Positions 1-11,838 of a stretch of 64,000 nucleotides of DNA are shown piece after piece (position 1 is the stretch's first letter; every line of letters begins with the position of its first letter). The DNA is from Paramecium sonneborni (lineage: Eukaryota; Ciliophora; Oligohymenophorea; Peniculida; Parameciidae). The notes below the pieces were generated by a model, which saw only the letters and a list, made by a program, of their open reading frames with translations, ran no database searches and was not told the DNA's origin. The stretch is from assembly GCA_905182985.1 (NCBI GenBank), contig CAJJDN010000011.1, forward strand, positions 328,390 through 392,389. Direction: 5' to 3'. A program made the position numbers and the translations under genes.

Positions 1-2
1 AA

Positions 3-440
3 CAATACAGTTAATTATATGATGCTAATGCTATAATAAACTTGAAAACTTAGGGCAGTAGATTTGTATTATCAAAATTATATCCTTATTATTTTTTAAG
101 GCAAAATTCATTAATCGTTGAATATATTAGTGAACAAGATCTAAAAGCATTTTTTGAACATCTTAATAAAACCATTTCAAACACTTGGCCATCTTAAAAA
201 CTTATTACACTAGCTTACATGCTCATTCCCTTTACTTGTGGTTTCTCTTTGCTTTTTCCTTATTTTAGTTTTGAAAAAGCAGAAAAAAAAGTTTAATAAA
301 TACTTGATGAATATAATATAAAATGGGAAAATAAAGGAATAAAATTACATTGGGATGATGATGACATTCAAATTTAATTATATAATCGAAACTTAAAAGG
401 TGAAGATGACGATAATAATATTGATGTTATTGTTGAATGA
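3..440 (+). CDS. Erf4 / golgin-A7-like palmitoyltransferase accessory subunit (5' partial)
   Basis: The frame is open from the window edge to TGA at 438-440 with TAA/TAG read as Gln (145 codons visible; the start lies upstream). The C-terminal half resembles the Erf4/GOLGA7 domain: a hydrophobic segment with the Cys-containing motif LIPFTCGFSLLFPYF, then KKVQQILDEYN and KGIKLHW, which match the order Cys-rich hydrophobic patch, helix, Asn, Gly-leading beta strand in that family. Family members are accessory subunits of DHHC palmitoyltransferases at Golgi or ER membranes. The extreme C-terminus is acidic (DDDD, EDDDNN). Assignment is by remembered family pattern only; a small unrelated membrane-associated protein is the alternative. 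A 25-bp gap separates it from the next gene. Confidence 0.55.
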
Positions 441-465
441 AATAGTTATTAATTAAAATTATATA

Positions 466-2928
466 ATGGAATTCGATTTTTAAAGTAGACCATCTTCAGT
501 AAATATTAATGGAGATTTAGGCATTTAATTTTAAAGGACGTCCTGATAGTGCAAAATCACGCTTACCTTCATAATTGTAAAACACTTATGGAGGTTCAAA
601 GAAGTTACCTAATGTAAGACCTCATTCTGCTATAGTTACAAAGAATTCGAAATAGTAAATAAATATAATTATTTTTAGTGGAAAGAAAAGAACTGATGAA
701 GAAGTAATTTTAGAAGAATAAGATTATGATAATTTTGATAAACAAGGAATAGAGTAATTATAATTGTTAAAAATAAAGTATAAATGCCATATTGTTAAAT
801 CCACCTTCATTAGTTGGAGATAAAAAATTACCAAAGAATATAAAAAAAGAAAAAGAGACACTATATGAAGAATAGATTGAATTGAAACAATAAATAAATA
901 GGATAAAAGAAGAGAATGTAAGATTGAAAACTAAAAATGGTTAACTTTAAAAAGAGAATTCAAAATTGGAGAAACTTCTTGAAAATTTGGATAGTTACAT
1001 ATAAACAGGTTAAGGACATCAACCATTAGGAGATCATATATTAATGAATAATCTTAAAAAGACTTTGAAAGATGTAAAATCATAGTTGACAGAAAAGGAG
1101 GTAGAATTATAGATTTTGAAGAAACACATAAAAGTAACAAAAGTATCAGAGATTGAAGCAGAATTAAAAAATTATATAGAAGAATCAATAAGATTAAGAA
1201 GTTTATTAGATTAAGCATTAAGAAATTAAGCAGCATAGAAAATGTATAAAGGTATTAGATTTTAGGGCTGTTTAGATGGATAATTTTGAAGAGAAATTCT
1301 ATGTTTAGATGAAAGTTATTAATTCACTTTAATAAGAAATGGATTAATTTAACGGAATAATAAAATTAAAAGATGAAGAATTATTTAATGCATAAGTTAA
1401 ATGTGAATAATTTGATATGTTAAAGTCAAGAGCAGAAGAGTAATCTGAATAATTAAAATAATAGTTATAAGAATATAGTGATAAATGTGAAATATTACAA
1501 TAAGAGATATAAAATTTAAAGACTATAAATAATAATTTAATAATAAAAGCAACTAAAACACATAATGATGATTTACATATAAGAGAATTAGAATAAAATA
1601 TTATGGAACTTAAATTAATTATTGATGAAAGGAATGAAAATATAAAATAATTAGAAAAGTAAATATAAGATATGAAACATTATGAATAAGAGAATTTTAA
1701 ACAATAAGAAAAAGAAAGAAAATAGTTAGAAAATGATATGGAATATTATAAAAACTAATTTGAATTGGTAGATGAAAAATACAAAAATTTATTACTTTAA
1801 GTGGCTTAGTAAGATTTTTAGGAAGAATATTAATAATAACAAAAATCTGATAGAAAGAGTGCAAGAACATCAACAGTGAAATTGGCAACAATGGGTACAA
1901 TGGCAGTAATACCAAGTTTTGAAAAAGATTCAAAGCCTCCACTTTCTTAAATACCTATAAATTAAGCATAACATAATAATTAGGTTAATTAATTAGGTTA
2001 GATATAAGAAGAGAAACCAATATAAAAATAGAGACCATAGAGTGCTGGTATAAGAAGGAGGAGAACAGTGAAATAAGAAGATATAAAGGATTTAGGTTTA
2101 GAATTGAATATGAGGTTTAGATTAAGGAAATTGAAATTAGAAGATGTTGTTGAAAATGATCTTTTTGATTCTTAGATAAGATAAAAAGGGAAGATTTCTA
2201 TAAAAGATATTGCTTTAAAGTTAAGTGATAGACCTTTTGAATTAAAGGATGTAGAGAAGATGTACTTATTAGCTAGATATATGATTGAAGATAATACATA
2301 AGATTGGATAGAATATGATGAGGAAGCTACTTGTTAATTGTAAATAGTTAGAAGCATTTTTAAATAAATAGTAGGCAAATGTAGAATATTTACTGAAGAT
2401 GAAGAGAGATAATATAGTAATGAAATTAGTTCATAGATTATGAAATTCAAAAAATCAATCTTATCTTATCTACCTACATTTAATTAACCTTAATTAACAA
2501 GAGATTAATTAACTAAAGCATTTAATTATATTGGAATAACTCTAAGCAATGAAGCATTTGATTATTTCTTTTTAAGATTATTTGATTTGTAAGGAGAATC
2601 AGATGTTCGTAAATTTGATTATAAATTAGTAATAGAAGAATGGGGGAAAGAAGATAAAGAAAAAGAATTAAATAGTAAGAAATAATTATTATCATTTTTT
2701 AGAGAAATAAAAATAATAAGATAGAAGAGAAACAAAGTTAAACACAAACTTTGCTTATGGATAAAAGTTTAGTATAGAAAAATGATTGGACCAAAAGGTG
2801 TTTCTATAGAAATATATCCAATATTATTATTATTATTATTAAATCATCACTCTTATTAAATTTAGGTATTTGCATTAAATGTTTCTAATTTTTAAATATA
2901 TTCTTTTAATTCTTAAGCATTAAGATGA
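466..2928 (+). CDS. Long coiled-coil protein, probably cytoskeletal or ciliary
   Basis: Five exons; introns at 499-520, 655-678, 754-778 and 1244-1265 (22-25 nt). The protein is about 789 aa. The N-terminus is basic and Pro/Ser-rich (RPDSAKSR, RPHSA). Residues of roughly 100-480 form long charged heptad-like coiled coil rich in Glu, Lys, Gln and Leu. The last third is globular, with SIKDIALKLSDRPFELKD and a region resembling a degenerate EF-hand-type helical domain. I do not recognise a family. The 3' end is uncertain: the frame runs to TGA 2926-2928, which overlaps the end of the convergent proteasome gene by about 80 bp and crosses a TTA run, so a missed 3' intron or an earlier stop is likely. 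Confidence 0.7.
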
Positions 2929-3669
2929 ATAAATTTTTAATTTTTACCTAAGATTCCAACTTCTACATTTTTTTCATTCAATCTAAATATTAAATATGTA
3001 TCATTACTCTTCATCTTCCATGATGGCTTTTTTAAGAGCACTTAATCCATGTAAAATTAACTATTCTAAAGTACTTTTTTCAAATAAGTGGAACCAACTT
3101 TCAAAATAAGTTCTAGCAGCTTATGATCTAGAACCAATAGCTTAACATTTATATTCATAATAATTTCCAGAAGGACATGTTTCAAATAAATGTACACCAT
3201 TAGGATCAATTCCTGCAACTAATAATCCTACACCATAAGGTCTCTTTGCTCCACTCTAAGTTTTATGTTAAGATTCTATGATTTATTATATTTGATAATA
3301 CTTTCTGCAACTTTGAATACTAATCTTCCAACTGGATGATGAGATTCATATGTATATTTATATTCCAAACATTCTGTTCTCATATATTTACATAATACAC
3401 CTATATATTAAATATTTAATATTACGAGCATCAGCAGTCAATCCAGCTATAGCTATAGCCATATGATCATCTATTTTAAATTATTTTTCTTAATAACCAG
3501 CTAATTCAGATGGTTATCTTTTCAGACTGCATAATACTACATTTTCATTTGATTTTAGTCCTAAACAAATACTTCCCTATTTCACGGCTTCCATTGCATA
3601 TTCCACTTAAAATAATTTTCCTTATGGAGACCATGTTACACAATCTGTATCATAAAGATGTTTTAGCAT
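2847..3669 (-). CDS. PSMA1: 20S proteasome alpha subunit, PSMA1 (alpha-6) type
   Basis: Four exons with introns 3401-3425, 3276-3301 and 2983-3007; 248 aa, normal for an alpha subunit. The N-terminus has the alpha signature [20 protein letters not shown], then [32 protein letters not shown], and AIGSRSQAARTYFE, which is the PSMA1-type pattern. Alpha subunits form the outer rings of the 20S core and lack a catalytic Thr; none is expected here. The last exon encodes [10 protein letters not shown] and a short acidic tail. The start ATG directly precedes the alpha signature. The gene converges on the coiled-coil gene to its left and lies 58 bp downstream of the DPY30-domain gene on the same strand. 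Confidence 0.93.
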
Positions 3670-3727
3670 TAATATATTTAAATAATTATTATCACATTGG
3701 GATTATACAATTATACTACAGTTAATT

Positions 3728-4006
3728 TCATTATTCTTGTTATTCTTTCTTCTTATTACAATGTTAAGTCATTAAATAATATGAAAAAAATTCAATCGGA
3801 TTTTTGGGTCTCTCTCTTGCTAAAGCCTTTAAAGCATCTTCACTTTGTATTTATAATAATCTACCATGAAGTTAATCGATAACTGCTTTCTCTAAGTATT
3901 AACGAGTTGGTAAAGCCTAATCTGGAATTGATGGAATTTAACTTAGAGCAGTTTATTCAGCCAATTATTGTTCTGCTATATCATCTAATTCATGTTCTTG
4001 TGACAT
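3728..4006 (-). CDS. DPY30-domain protein
   Basis: Single exon, 92 aa. The Dpy-30 dimerisation motif is clear: LPTRQYLEKAV, followed by a helix and ALARERPKNPIEFFSYYL, matching the family pattern LPTR-YLD-TV...LAKERP-NPIEFLA-YLL. The N-terminus is acidic and Gln-rich; the C-terminus is short and basic/Gln-rich. DPY30 proteins act in SET1/MLL H3K4 methyltransferase complexes, but the same fold anchors ciliary radial-spoke proteins and binds amphipathic helices, so nuclear versus axonemal role cannot be decided from sequence. The ATG used is the only one upstream of the domain in frame. Confidence 0.88.
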
Positions 4007-4177
4007 ATCACTTTTTTATTTATATAATTTATTAATAAATCAAAACTCTATTCTTATGAGTATTTACATCTTTCTGTATTAGTCTTCACTTATTATATAT
4101 TATTTTTATATTATCATTCAACCTTTTAGTTAAAAATTCTTACTCTTTTCTCATTTATTACATATTTAAATTATTAA

Positions 4178-5514
4178 ATGTAAATTGTTAACGACGAATA
4201 CTTTATTCCAAATCTACTTCAAGGAATTGATATAAGAAACCATGTAATTAATTCAATTTATTCAGGAAATCTCAACCCTATCATAAACATTAGATAGATT
4301 ACATTTTATTAAAGGATTACATGAAGAAGATAATCTAAGATTAAGAGCTATTATAACTGATATGTAATACAATTTTGAAGCTGTCATTGCATAAAAGTAT
4401 GATTTTTCATACCATTATAAGAAATATTGAAATCTCTAGGCTAAGTGGAAGAGTGAAATATTTAGAATAAGAACTTTATTAATTAAATAGATTGTCTCAA
4501 AATCAACATTAAATTTCTAATAAAGATGAAAACAATCCATCTAAATTTAAAGAATTAGAAAGATCCATGAAATTAAAGGATTAATAAATTTAAGATATTG
4601 CTAATGAACTTTAATAACTAAAGTCATAAATTGCAAATAAAAATTAAGAAACTGTGTAAGAAACAAAAAAAGGGTAAAATGAATAAAAGGATATGAATTT
4701 TCCCTTTTTAATTGAAAATGATAATTTAAAAAAAACAAATTCAGAATTAAATCGTTAAGTAAAAATAATGAATGATGAAATTAACAAATTAAAATCTGAA
4801 TTAAATGAAGCAAATGCTGAATTAGCAAGAAGAGAACGAAAATTAAGAGAATATCTATTGATAGATAAAATGCGTTCAGAAAAGAATGAAGAAATGAAAT
4901 AAAATTTATAACCTGTTTATGTTAAAATATCTGAAGATAAAAATTTATTAGATGGAATCTTGGCATTAATGCATTATATGAGAGAATCTGTAACAGATAT
5001 TATCTTTGAAATATTTGTTCGATCAGCAAACCAAGCTTTTAATAGAAAGCAAAGTTCTGCTATTTTATTTTCTATAAATACAAAAGAATTAAAAAATAGA
5101 AATGTGCGAGGATTTTTAATTGTATTATATTTATACAGAAAGTAATTAATATAATTAAATATTAGAATGAAGAAATTCATTAAAATATATTTTCCTTATT
5201 ATGGGAAACTAATTTTAAATGATCATATGGCAAGAATAGCACTTGGAGAAGATGAATATCATTTATCTGAAAGAAGAGATGGCACTAATTTATGGTTAGA
5301 GGAATGTTTAGCTAAATTATCAATTCAAAAACGAAAAAGTGATAAGAATAATGAAGATGATTCTGAATATCAACATTTATTCAGACTTCTTTCATTAAGA
5401 TATAGATGTAAATATCCTATGAAAGGAAATGAAGAGATGAGAGTTGATTTAGATATAAGAGTAAGATTAGAAAACAAAATATGCTCTTCACTATTAAAAA
5501 TATTTATTGATTGA
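4178..5514 (+). CDS. Coiled-coil protein of unknown function
   Basis: Four exons; introns 4244-4265 (22 nt), 4397-4421 (25 nt) and very probably 5142-5165 (24 nt, a multiple of three without an in-frame TGA, so read-through is also possible). About 421-429 aa. Residues about 60-280 are coiled coil rich in Gln, Glu and Lys; the C-terminal about 150 residues are a more globular mixed helical region (GILALMHYMRESVTDIIFEI; RYRCKYPMKGNEEMRVDLD). No motif I recognise. Its ATG lies 172 bp from the divergent DPY30-domain start, so the two may share a promoter region. Confidence 0.7.
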
Positions 5515-6168
5515 TATAAAATTCTAATGATCACAATCTTTATTTCTTGATAATTCATTTGACTTGATTGAGATCCAAAAAGTTTCTATTACAATCTTAA
5601 TATCTATAAAGGCATTTATTATCATAGATATCATATTTTATTAAGATTCTAATTCATTATATTATTTTTTATTGAATTTAATTTATTCTTAATATCCAAT
5701 TTCCCAATCTTTATCTTTATTCACCAAATAACATTTCAGTGTCCATAAATTATAAAATAATTAAATTTTACAAGTAATATTAACTAAATCTAAAAAGATT
5801 TTTGAAAACAACTTTTTGTAAAACACATACAAAATTGAGATTATTGATGATTCAACCCAAAAAGAAATTGTTTTCACTACTTATTATATTTAATAATATA
5901 ACATAATATATATATTAATAATTTATGAATAATTACTTAATTACTAATTTACAAAGGTTAAAATTGTCTAATTCTATTGTCAATATCAATACAAATCTTT
6001 AATTTTATGGATAAAAGTTATCTTGATATGAATCCATATCATGTATTTTTTTTAAATTATACTTCATAAAGACAAATTCATAATACTCTTTATTAATATT
6101 AACAGTTTTTTATTCTGAACTAATCCATAATTTTTTGTGGAATATAAAATTTTTGAGATTAAAAAACA
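5515..6168. other. Intergenic stretch, no gene seen
   Basis: About 650 bp of A+T-rich DNA after the coiled-coil gene. Short frames occur on both strands, but none has protein-like composition or plausible short introns. Because only TGA stops, chance open frames of 60-80 codons are common here and I do not call them. Confidence 0.5.
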
Positions 6169-7130
6169 ATGAAGATATAAGTTCCTAAATAGTTTCCGAG
6201 AGATGTTTTAAAAGAAAGCAAAAAGGAATTTTAAAATTATAGTTTTGTTTTGTAAAAAATCAAACCAAAAACGCTAAGCTAATAAAAATATTATTCATAG
6301 TTTTTATCAAAGGCAAATTAATAAGAAATGTAAAAGTTGTATAGAATATATGTTAATTTATAAAGCTGATAAACATCAACATCCTTTTGATATGAATAAA
6401 AAATCTGCAGTTCGATCAACTCAATTCGATATCCTCACAGTTTAGGCAAACTAAACTAAATTAAGGCCATAAGCTATCATAAAAGGAAATTATCCAATAC
6501 CTTTATAATATACTGGGCATTTTTAATTTAATAAGAAATGCCTCTAATAAAGATAAAGAAAAAAATTCTATAAAACAATTGTCTAATGTTAATTTGTGGT
6601 GACTGTTTACACCAAGATCATACAATCAGTATTTCTAAAATTATATGCCTAAATTTATTTTATGAGTTACTCAAAATAGAAAAGCCAATAGCAAATATAA
6701 AGTAAAGTAATTTATAATTCAAATAAAAATTAACATTAATTTAATATTGAATTTTATAAAATAGTCTTTGAAAAGGGCACTAAAATCTAGAAACTTAAAA
6801 ATAATTTAGTTGTTTCAAAATAATTATTATTTTAAGAAATCAAATTTAGTTATAAAAAATACCATACTATCTTTAAATTTCTAAGTGATCCATTTAATCT
6901 ATATATATAACTTTTATAAACTTCTATAAATGAACATTTAAAAAAACAGTAAATAATTCTATAAGATTTTCATAAGAATCAAATATTTATGATATTTCTA
7001 AATTAAGATTAGTGTATGATTTAAATATCATTAAAGATAATTTATGAAATATTTATAGTCGTTTTAAGGAACAAAATTCTTGCAATTTAAGTATAAGTAA
7101 ATCATAATGTTAAGTTTTTTTTAAATAAAT
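6169..7130 (+). pseudogene. Probable decayed B-box/zinc-finger gene
   Basis: Coding-like stretches occur in shifting frames. From ATG 6169 a frame gives VPKQFPRDVLKE; around 6310-6450 another frame gives NKKCKSCIEYMLIYKADKHQ with CxxC and HxH spacing; around 6540-6680 a third gives LICGDCLHQDHTISISK, the typical second half of a B-box (CxxC...HxxH). No consistent set of 20-30 nt GT..AG introns joins these frames. I read this as a degraded relative of the B-box class represented by the WD40 gene at 17518-19076. A functional gene with unrecognised introns or assembly indels is the alternative. Confidence 0.4.
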
Positions 7131-7177
7131 TAATATATTTTACTTAACACTTTCAAACAATTTATTTACTTTTCAAA

Positions 7178-7624
7178 ATGCAAGCTTAAGTTTAGAGATA
7201 AAGAAATAAGTCACAAAATAGCAAAATTCAGTCTATTTTAAAATGTCGTAATTACCACGAAAAAAAAAAAAGAAAGGATAGAAGTGGTAATGATATAATT
7301 AGAGGAGGGAATTATAAAATAACTTTTAAAGATAGTTTTCTAGGCTTAAAAACAAATTCATTTACCCCATAGAATGAACTTGATAATTATTCAGAATCTG
7401 AATTGTCTGATTACTCTGAATCTTAGTAATCATAAATTTAAGGACAAAATCAAACTCCATTAGCTAATTAAACTTCAGAAATCAAAACTTAAGTGAGATA
7501 AACCAGTTGTGACTTAGAAATAAAAATTGAGATGAAATAGGAATTTCCAAAAATAAATTCTGATAAATAATCGAAAAATCTTACCAAAGCAACTTAAAAA
7601 TCACTTTGTTGTACAATTTTTTGA
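7178..7624 (+). CDS. Small basic/Ser-rich protein of unknown function
   Basis: Single-exon frame of 148 aa ending at TGA 7622-7624. The N-terminus is Gln/Arg-rich, followed by SILKCRNYHEKKKRKDRSGN and GGNYKITFKDSFLG, then an acidic Ser-rich patch (YSESELSDYSES) and a Gln/Lys tail. The basic patch followed by ITFKD resembles phospho-regulated motifs seen in many ciliate proteins, but I do not recognise a family. The start is the first ATG in the open frame. Composition is protein-like and distinct from the surrounding non-coding DNA. Confidence 0.55.
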
Positions 7625-8014
7625 TTTTTTAATGATGTAACAAAACAAATGATTAAAATTCACGATAAATATTATAATTAAAATAAAAATTTATAATTAC
7701 ATCTTGAAATATCATAAAATGTTAATAAAATTCTTATATTGAGATATATATAAATGGTTGCTTAATTTTATGTGCATCAATAATTTAATTAATCAATTGA
7801 GATTATGAGACACAAATAAATTGCAAGTTATAAAATAAATTATTGTCTAAGTTTAAATCAAAATTTAGTATTACAAAGTAAAATTTTTATAAGACGTGAG
7901 AGGTTAAGAGAGAATAATATATAAGTTGCAAAAGCAGAACTTAACGAATTTCTATAAAATTTTGTCTTATAAAAATCAAAAATACTGTATCAATAAATAC
8001 TTAAACTTTTTAAC
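7625..8014. other. Intergenic stretch, no gene seen
   Basis: About 390 bp of A+T-rich sequence between the small gene and the start of the exact repeat. Nothing coding or structured is evident. Confidence 0.5.
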
Positions 8015-9143
8015 TTTAATGAAAAACCCTACATTAATTACAGTAAATGCACAAAACTTGAGATAAAAAAGGATTTGTTATTATTTTATATATAAAATAA
8101 TTTTTATTCAATAGTATTTTTAATCACTCATGTAATTTGAGATTTATTATAGATGTTATCTAGTAATATTTTTTTAATCCCAAAGTAATTTCCGATTGAT
8201 CAATTCTTAACTCTTTAGAATGCCTTATTCTTTTTATTCAATTAACTCTTCCTGTTATATACAATTCAGTACCTAAATTCTATTATAAACGTTTATTATT
8301 ACCGAATTTAATTATCAAAATCCTTTAAACCTTATATTTACTGAGTTAGTTTAAATTCTAAATCTCTGATATGATTTTCATGGTATAATAAATTTTCAAC
8401 TGTTTAATTCATCTTATTAATTTAATGGATATAAAATTCTAAATTATAGTGTTAATAGATACATTCTTTTTTATTCATTTCTTCTGAATTTACTTTAAGA
8501 CGTTCATTAAATTAAGTATAATAATTAATTTATTCTTTTAAGAGAGATTCTTTTTCAGCAAGACTTTATTCTTGAATTTTAAGCTATTACTCTCTTATGT
8601 CTAATTGATCATGTTTTTCTTAGATTAGTTTTTGCTATTCATTTAAAGTTAATTCTTTATCCTTTAGCTTATCAACAAAAGAATTTTGATTTTCTTTAAC
8701 TTATTATTCTTGTAATTTGATTTGTTTGAGTTTTCTCTTGAGAAGTTCAGCCATACACTTTACTTCATTCTCTCCCTATTTTAGTTTCTATTTAGAAAAG
8801 TAAATGATACCTCAGCTCTCAATTCTAAATCTAGATGATCAGAATTTAATTGATTTTTCTTCATGTCTATTTATTCACACTTCTATTTATATTTTTCCTT
8901 TGTTCTTATTAATTCATAGTCAGAATTGAAAAGAGAGGATGAAAATTCATTATCCCCACAGTATTATGTGGCATATCTAAAAGGTTTTTAACAGCCGATT
9001 GAATAGTGTTGCAAGGTTTTTCTCGAAAAGCTAAGTTAATCCCGAGCAGAAAACATTCTTTATTAACAGATAATATAATTAAAATGAATTTAAATTGCAT
9101 AAATTCTTAAAGGGCAATAGAATAATACAAGAAATAAGTATGA
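8015..9143. repeat. Exact direct repeat, copy 1 (1,129 bp)
   Basis: This segment reappears at 9145-10273 with a constant offset of 1,130, apparently base for base. A single N at 9144 lies exactly between the copies. It carries one complete coiled-coil gene on the minus strand. Perfect identity in introns and flanks, plus the N at the junction, fits two overlapping contig ends joined as if adjacent. Confidence 0.97.
8108..9056 (-). CDS. Coiled-coil protein (repeat copy 1)
   Basis: Three exons; introns 8788-8810 and 8280-8302 (both 23 nt); 300 aa. The N-terminal about 60 residues are non-helical (MFSARDQLSFSRKTLQHY), followed by an almost continuous coiled coil (KYKQKCEQIDMKKNQ; KENQNSFVDKLKDKELTLNE; EKHDQLDIREQQLK) to a short C-terminal tail ending SNYMSDQKYY. 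No recognised family; such proteins are common in ciliate cytoskeleton and basal bodies. The ATG at 9056 was chosen because it gives a frame continuous with the coiled coil; a more upstream ATG gives a frame that stops. Confidence 0.7.
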
Positions 9144-9144
9144 N
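9144..9144. other. Ambiguous base N at repeat junction
   Basis: Single N exactly between two identical 1,129-bp segments; marks a scaffold join of unknown or negative gap size. Confidence 0.99.
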
Positions 9145-10273
9145 TTTAATGAAAAACCCTACATTAATTACAGTAAATGCACAAAACTTGAGATAAAAAA
9201 GGATTTGTTATTATTTTATATATAAAATAATTTTTATTCAATAGTATTTTTAATCACTCATGTAATTTGAGATTTATTATAGATGTTATCTAGTAATATT
9301 TTTTTAATCCCAAAGTAATTTCCGATTGATCAATTCTTAACTCTTTAGAATGCCTTATTCTTTTTATTCAATTAACTCTTCCTGTTATATACAATTCAGT
9401 ACCTAAATTCTATTATAAACGTTTATTATTACCGAATTTAATTATCAAAATCCTTTAAACCTTATATTTACTGAGTTAGTTTAAATTCTAAATCTCTGAT
9501 ATGATTTTCATGGTATAATAAATTTTCAACTGTTTAATTCATCTTATTAATTTAATGGATATAAAATTCTAAATTATAGTGTTAATAGATACATTCTTTT
9601 TTATTCATTTCTTCTGAATTTACTTTAAGACGTTCATTAAATTAAGTATAATAATTAATTTATTCTTTTAAGAGAGATTCTTTTTCAGCAAGACTTTATT
9701 CTTGAATTTTAAGCTATTACTCTCTTATGTCTAATTGATCATGTTTTTCTTAGATTAGTTTTTGCTATTCATTTAAAGTTAATTCTTTATCCTTTAGCTT
9801 ATCAACAAAAGAATTTTGATTTTCTTTAACTTATTATTCTTGTAATTTGATTTGTTTGAGTTTTCTCTTGAGAAGTTCAGCCATACACTTTACTTCATTC
9901 TCTCCCTATTTTAGTTTCTATTTAGAAAAGTAAATGATACCTCAGCTCTCAATTCTAAATCTAGATGATCAGAATTTAATTGATTTTTCTTCATGTCTAT
10001 TTATTCACACTTCTATTTATATTTTTCCTTTGTTCTTATTAATTCATAGTCAGAATTGAAAAGAGAGGATGAAAATTCATTATCCCCACAGTATTATGTG
10101 GCATATCTAAAAGGTTTTTAACAGCCGATTGAATAGTGTTGCAAGGTTTTTCTCGAAAAGCTAAGTTAATCCCGAGCAGAAAACATTCTTTATTAACAGA
10201 TAATATAATTAAAATGAATTTAAATTGCATAAATTCTTAAAGGGCAATAGAATAATACAAGAAATAAGTATGA
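9145..10273. repeat. Exact direct repeat, copy 2 (1,129 bp)
   Basis: Second copy of the segment at 8015-9143, ending at TGA in AAGTATGA, after which unique sequence resumes and leads into the histone deacetylase gene. Confidence 0.97.
9238..10186 (-). CDS. Coiled-coil protein (repeat copy 2)
   Basis: Same gene as 8108-9056 shifted by 1,130 bp, with introns at 9918-9940 and 9410-9432. Probably not a second gene but an assembly duplicate of the first; see the repeat entries. Confidence 0.65.
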
Positions 10274-10398
10274 ACTTATAAGTTAATTGATCTTGTAAAT
10301 TGAGACTATTAGGAAGTGTGAATAGTGATTTTATTAAAATCCTATAATTAAAAAAGTTATAAACCTAATAATAAAATTCTTAAAATTTATTTGGGAGG

Positions 10399-11773
10399 AT
10401 GAATAATTTTAAATAAAGAGTGACATATTATTATGATGAAGAATTTGGTACATTTAATTATTCAACAACACATCCAATGAAACCATTAAGAGTGGCTATA
10501 ACTGATGATTTAGTTGGGCACTATGGATTAAAATAATATATGAATTGTATTGTAAAACATTTAAAATAAATTCATAGGATTAATCATTTGTATAAACATA
10601 TATCAAAAGAGTAGATGAAGATGTATTAACTCAATTTCATTCATATGAATATATAGATTTAATTAAGATAATAACCCCTGAAAATAAATGTCAACATGAA
10701 GATCAACTTTATAGATGTAAATTAGCATTGAAATTTTAGTTAATTTTATGGAGGATTGTCCAGTTTTAGATAGATTGTTTGATTTTTGTTTGTGTTAAAC
10801 CTCTGGATCAGTTGGTGCAGCATGTGTAATAGCAGATTAAAAAAGCAATATTGCAATTAATTGGAGTGGAGGATTACATCATGCAAAATAGAGTGAAGCA
10901 AGTGGATTTTGTTATGTAAATGATTGTGTACTTGGAATATTGGAATTATTAAAAACATACTAACGTGTACTTTATGTAGATATTGATATTCATCATGGAG
11001 ATGGAGTAGAAGAAGCTTTCTATTTAACTGATCGAGTTATGACATGCTCTTTTCATAAATTTAAAGAATATTTTCCAGGAACTGGACATATTGATGATAT
11101 TGGACATGATAAAGGAAAATATTATGCAGTTAATTTTCCTTTAAATGAAGGTTTAAATGATGATTCAATACAATTTATTTTTAAACCAGTGATTGATAAG
11201 ATTATGGAAAATTTCAGACCTGATGTTGTTATGTTATAAGGAGGTACTGATAGTCTAAGTGGTGATAGATTAGGATGTTTCAATTTAAGTATTAAAGGTA
11301 AATATATAAGATTTCATTATAGGACATGGTACTTGCATAGAATATTTAAAGAAATTCAATGTTCCTATAATAATGGTTGGTGGAGGAGGTTATACACTTA
11401 GAAATGTACCAAGATGTTGGACATATGAAACTTCTCTTGCTTTGAATGTACCAATTTAAGATAATATTCCTGATGAATCTGATTACAAAATCTATTTTGG
11501 ACCAGAATATAAATTACATTTACCTATTTCGAATATGGAAGAATAAAATTCAAAAGATTATTTAGAAAAAAATATGTAATATTATTTAATATATTTTCAA
11601 GTGTTCAAATTTTAGAAAACCTTAAGTAAATAAATCCTGGTTGTGCTTAAATTGACCATTATGCGATTGGAAAAGAAAGTCGAAAAAAAGTTGATTATTA
11701 AGAATTGTTTTCTGAGTATAGGGATAATAAGGAAGAAATGCAAATAGAATAAAATTAAGATCAATAAGAATGA
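10399..11773 (+). CDS. Class I histone deacetylase (RPD3/HDAC1 type)
   Basis: Five exons; introns 10590-10609, 10717-10739, 11298-11322 and 11576-11601 (20-26 nt); 426 aa, typical of class I. Landmarks in order: [37 protein letters not shown], the catalytic His-His in GGLHHAKQSEASGF, the zinc ligands in [14 protein letters not shown], the third zinc Asp in [15 protein letters not shown], and the transition-state Tyr in [14 protein letters not shown]. All catalytic residues are present. The usual CGADSL is GGTDSL, a mild change beside the conserved Asp. The C-terminus is an acidic/Gln-rich tail of about 50 residues. The enzyme removes acetyl groups from histone lysines in Sin3/NuRD-like complexes. 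Confidence 0.96.
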
Positions 11774-11838
11774 ATATATAATATTAATCTGAAAGATAAT
11801 AATAATGTAATCTTCTATTGTATGAATAATTAAAATTA

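Noticed and set aside
8909..9100. 63-aa minus-strand ORF starting MQFKFILIILS, also at 10039-10230
   Set aside because: Frame overlaps the coiled-coil gene start but stops; the alternative frame from ATG 9056 joins the long coiled coil.
9144..9144. Tandem gene duplication as a recent biological event
   Set aside because: Perfect identity through introns and a single N exactly at the junction favour an assembly artefact; kept only as an alternative.
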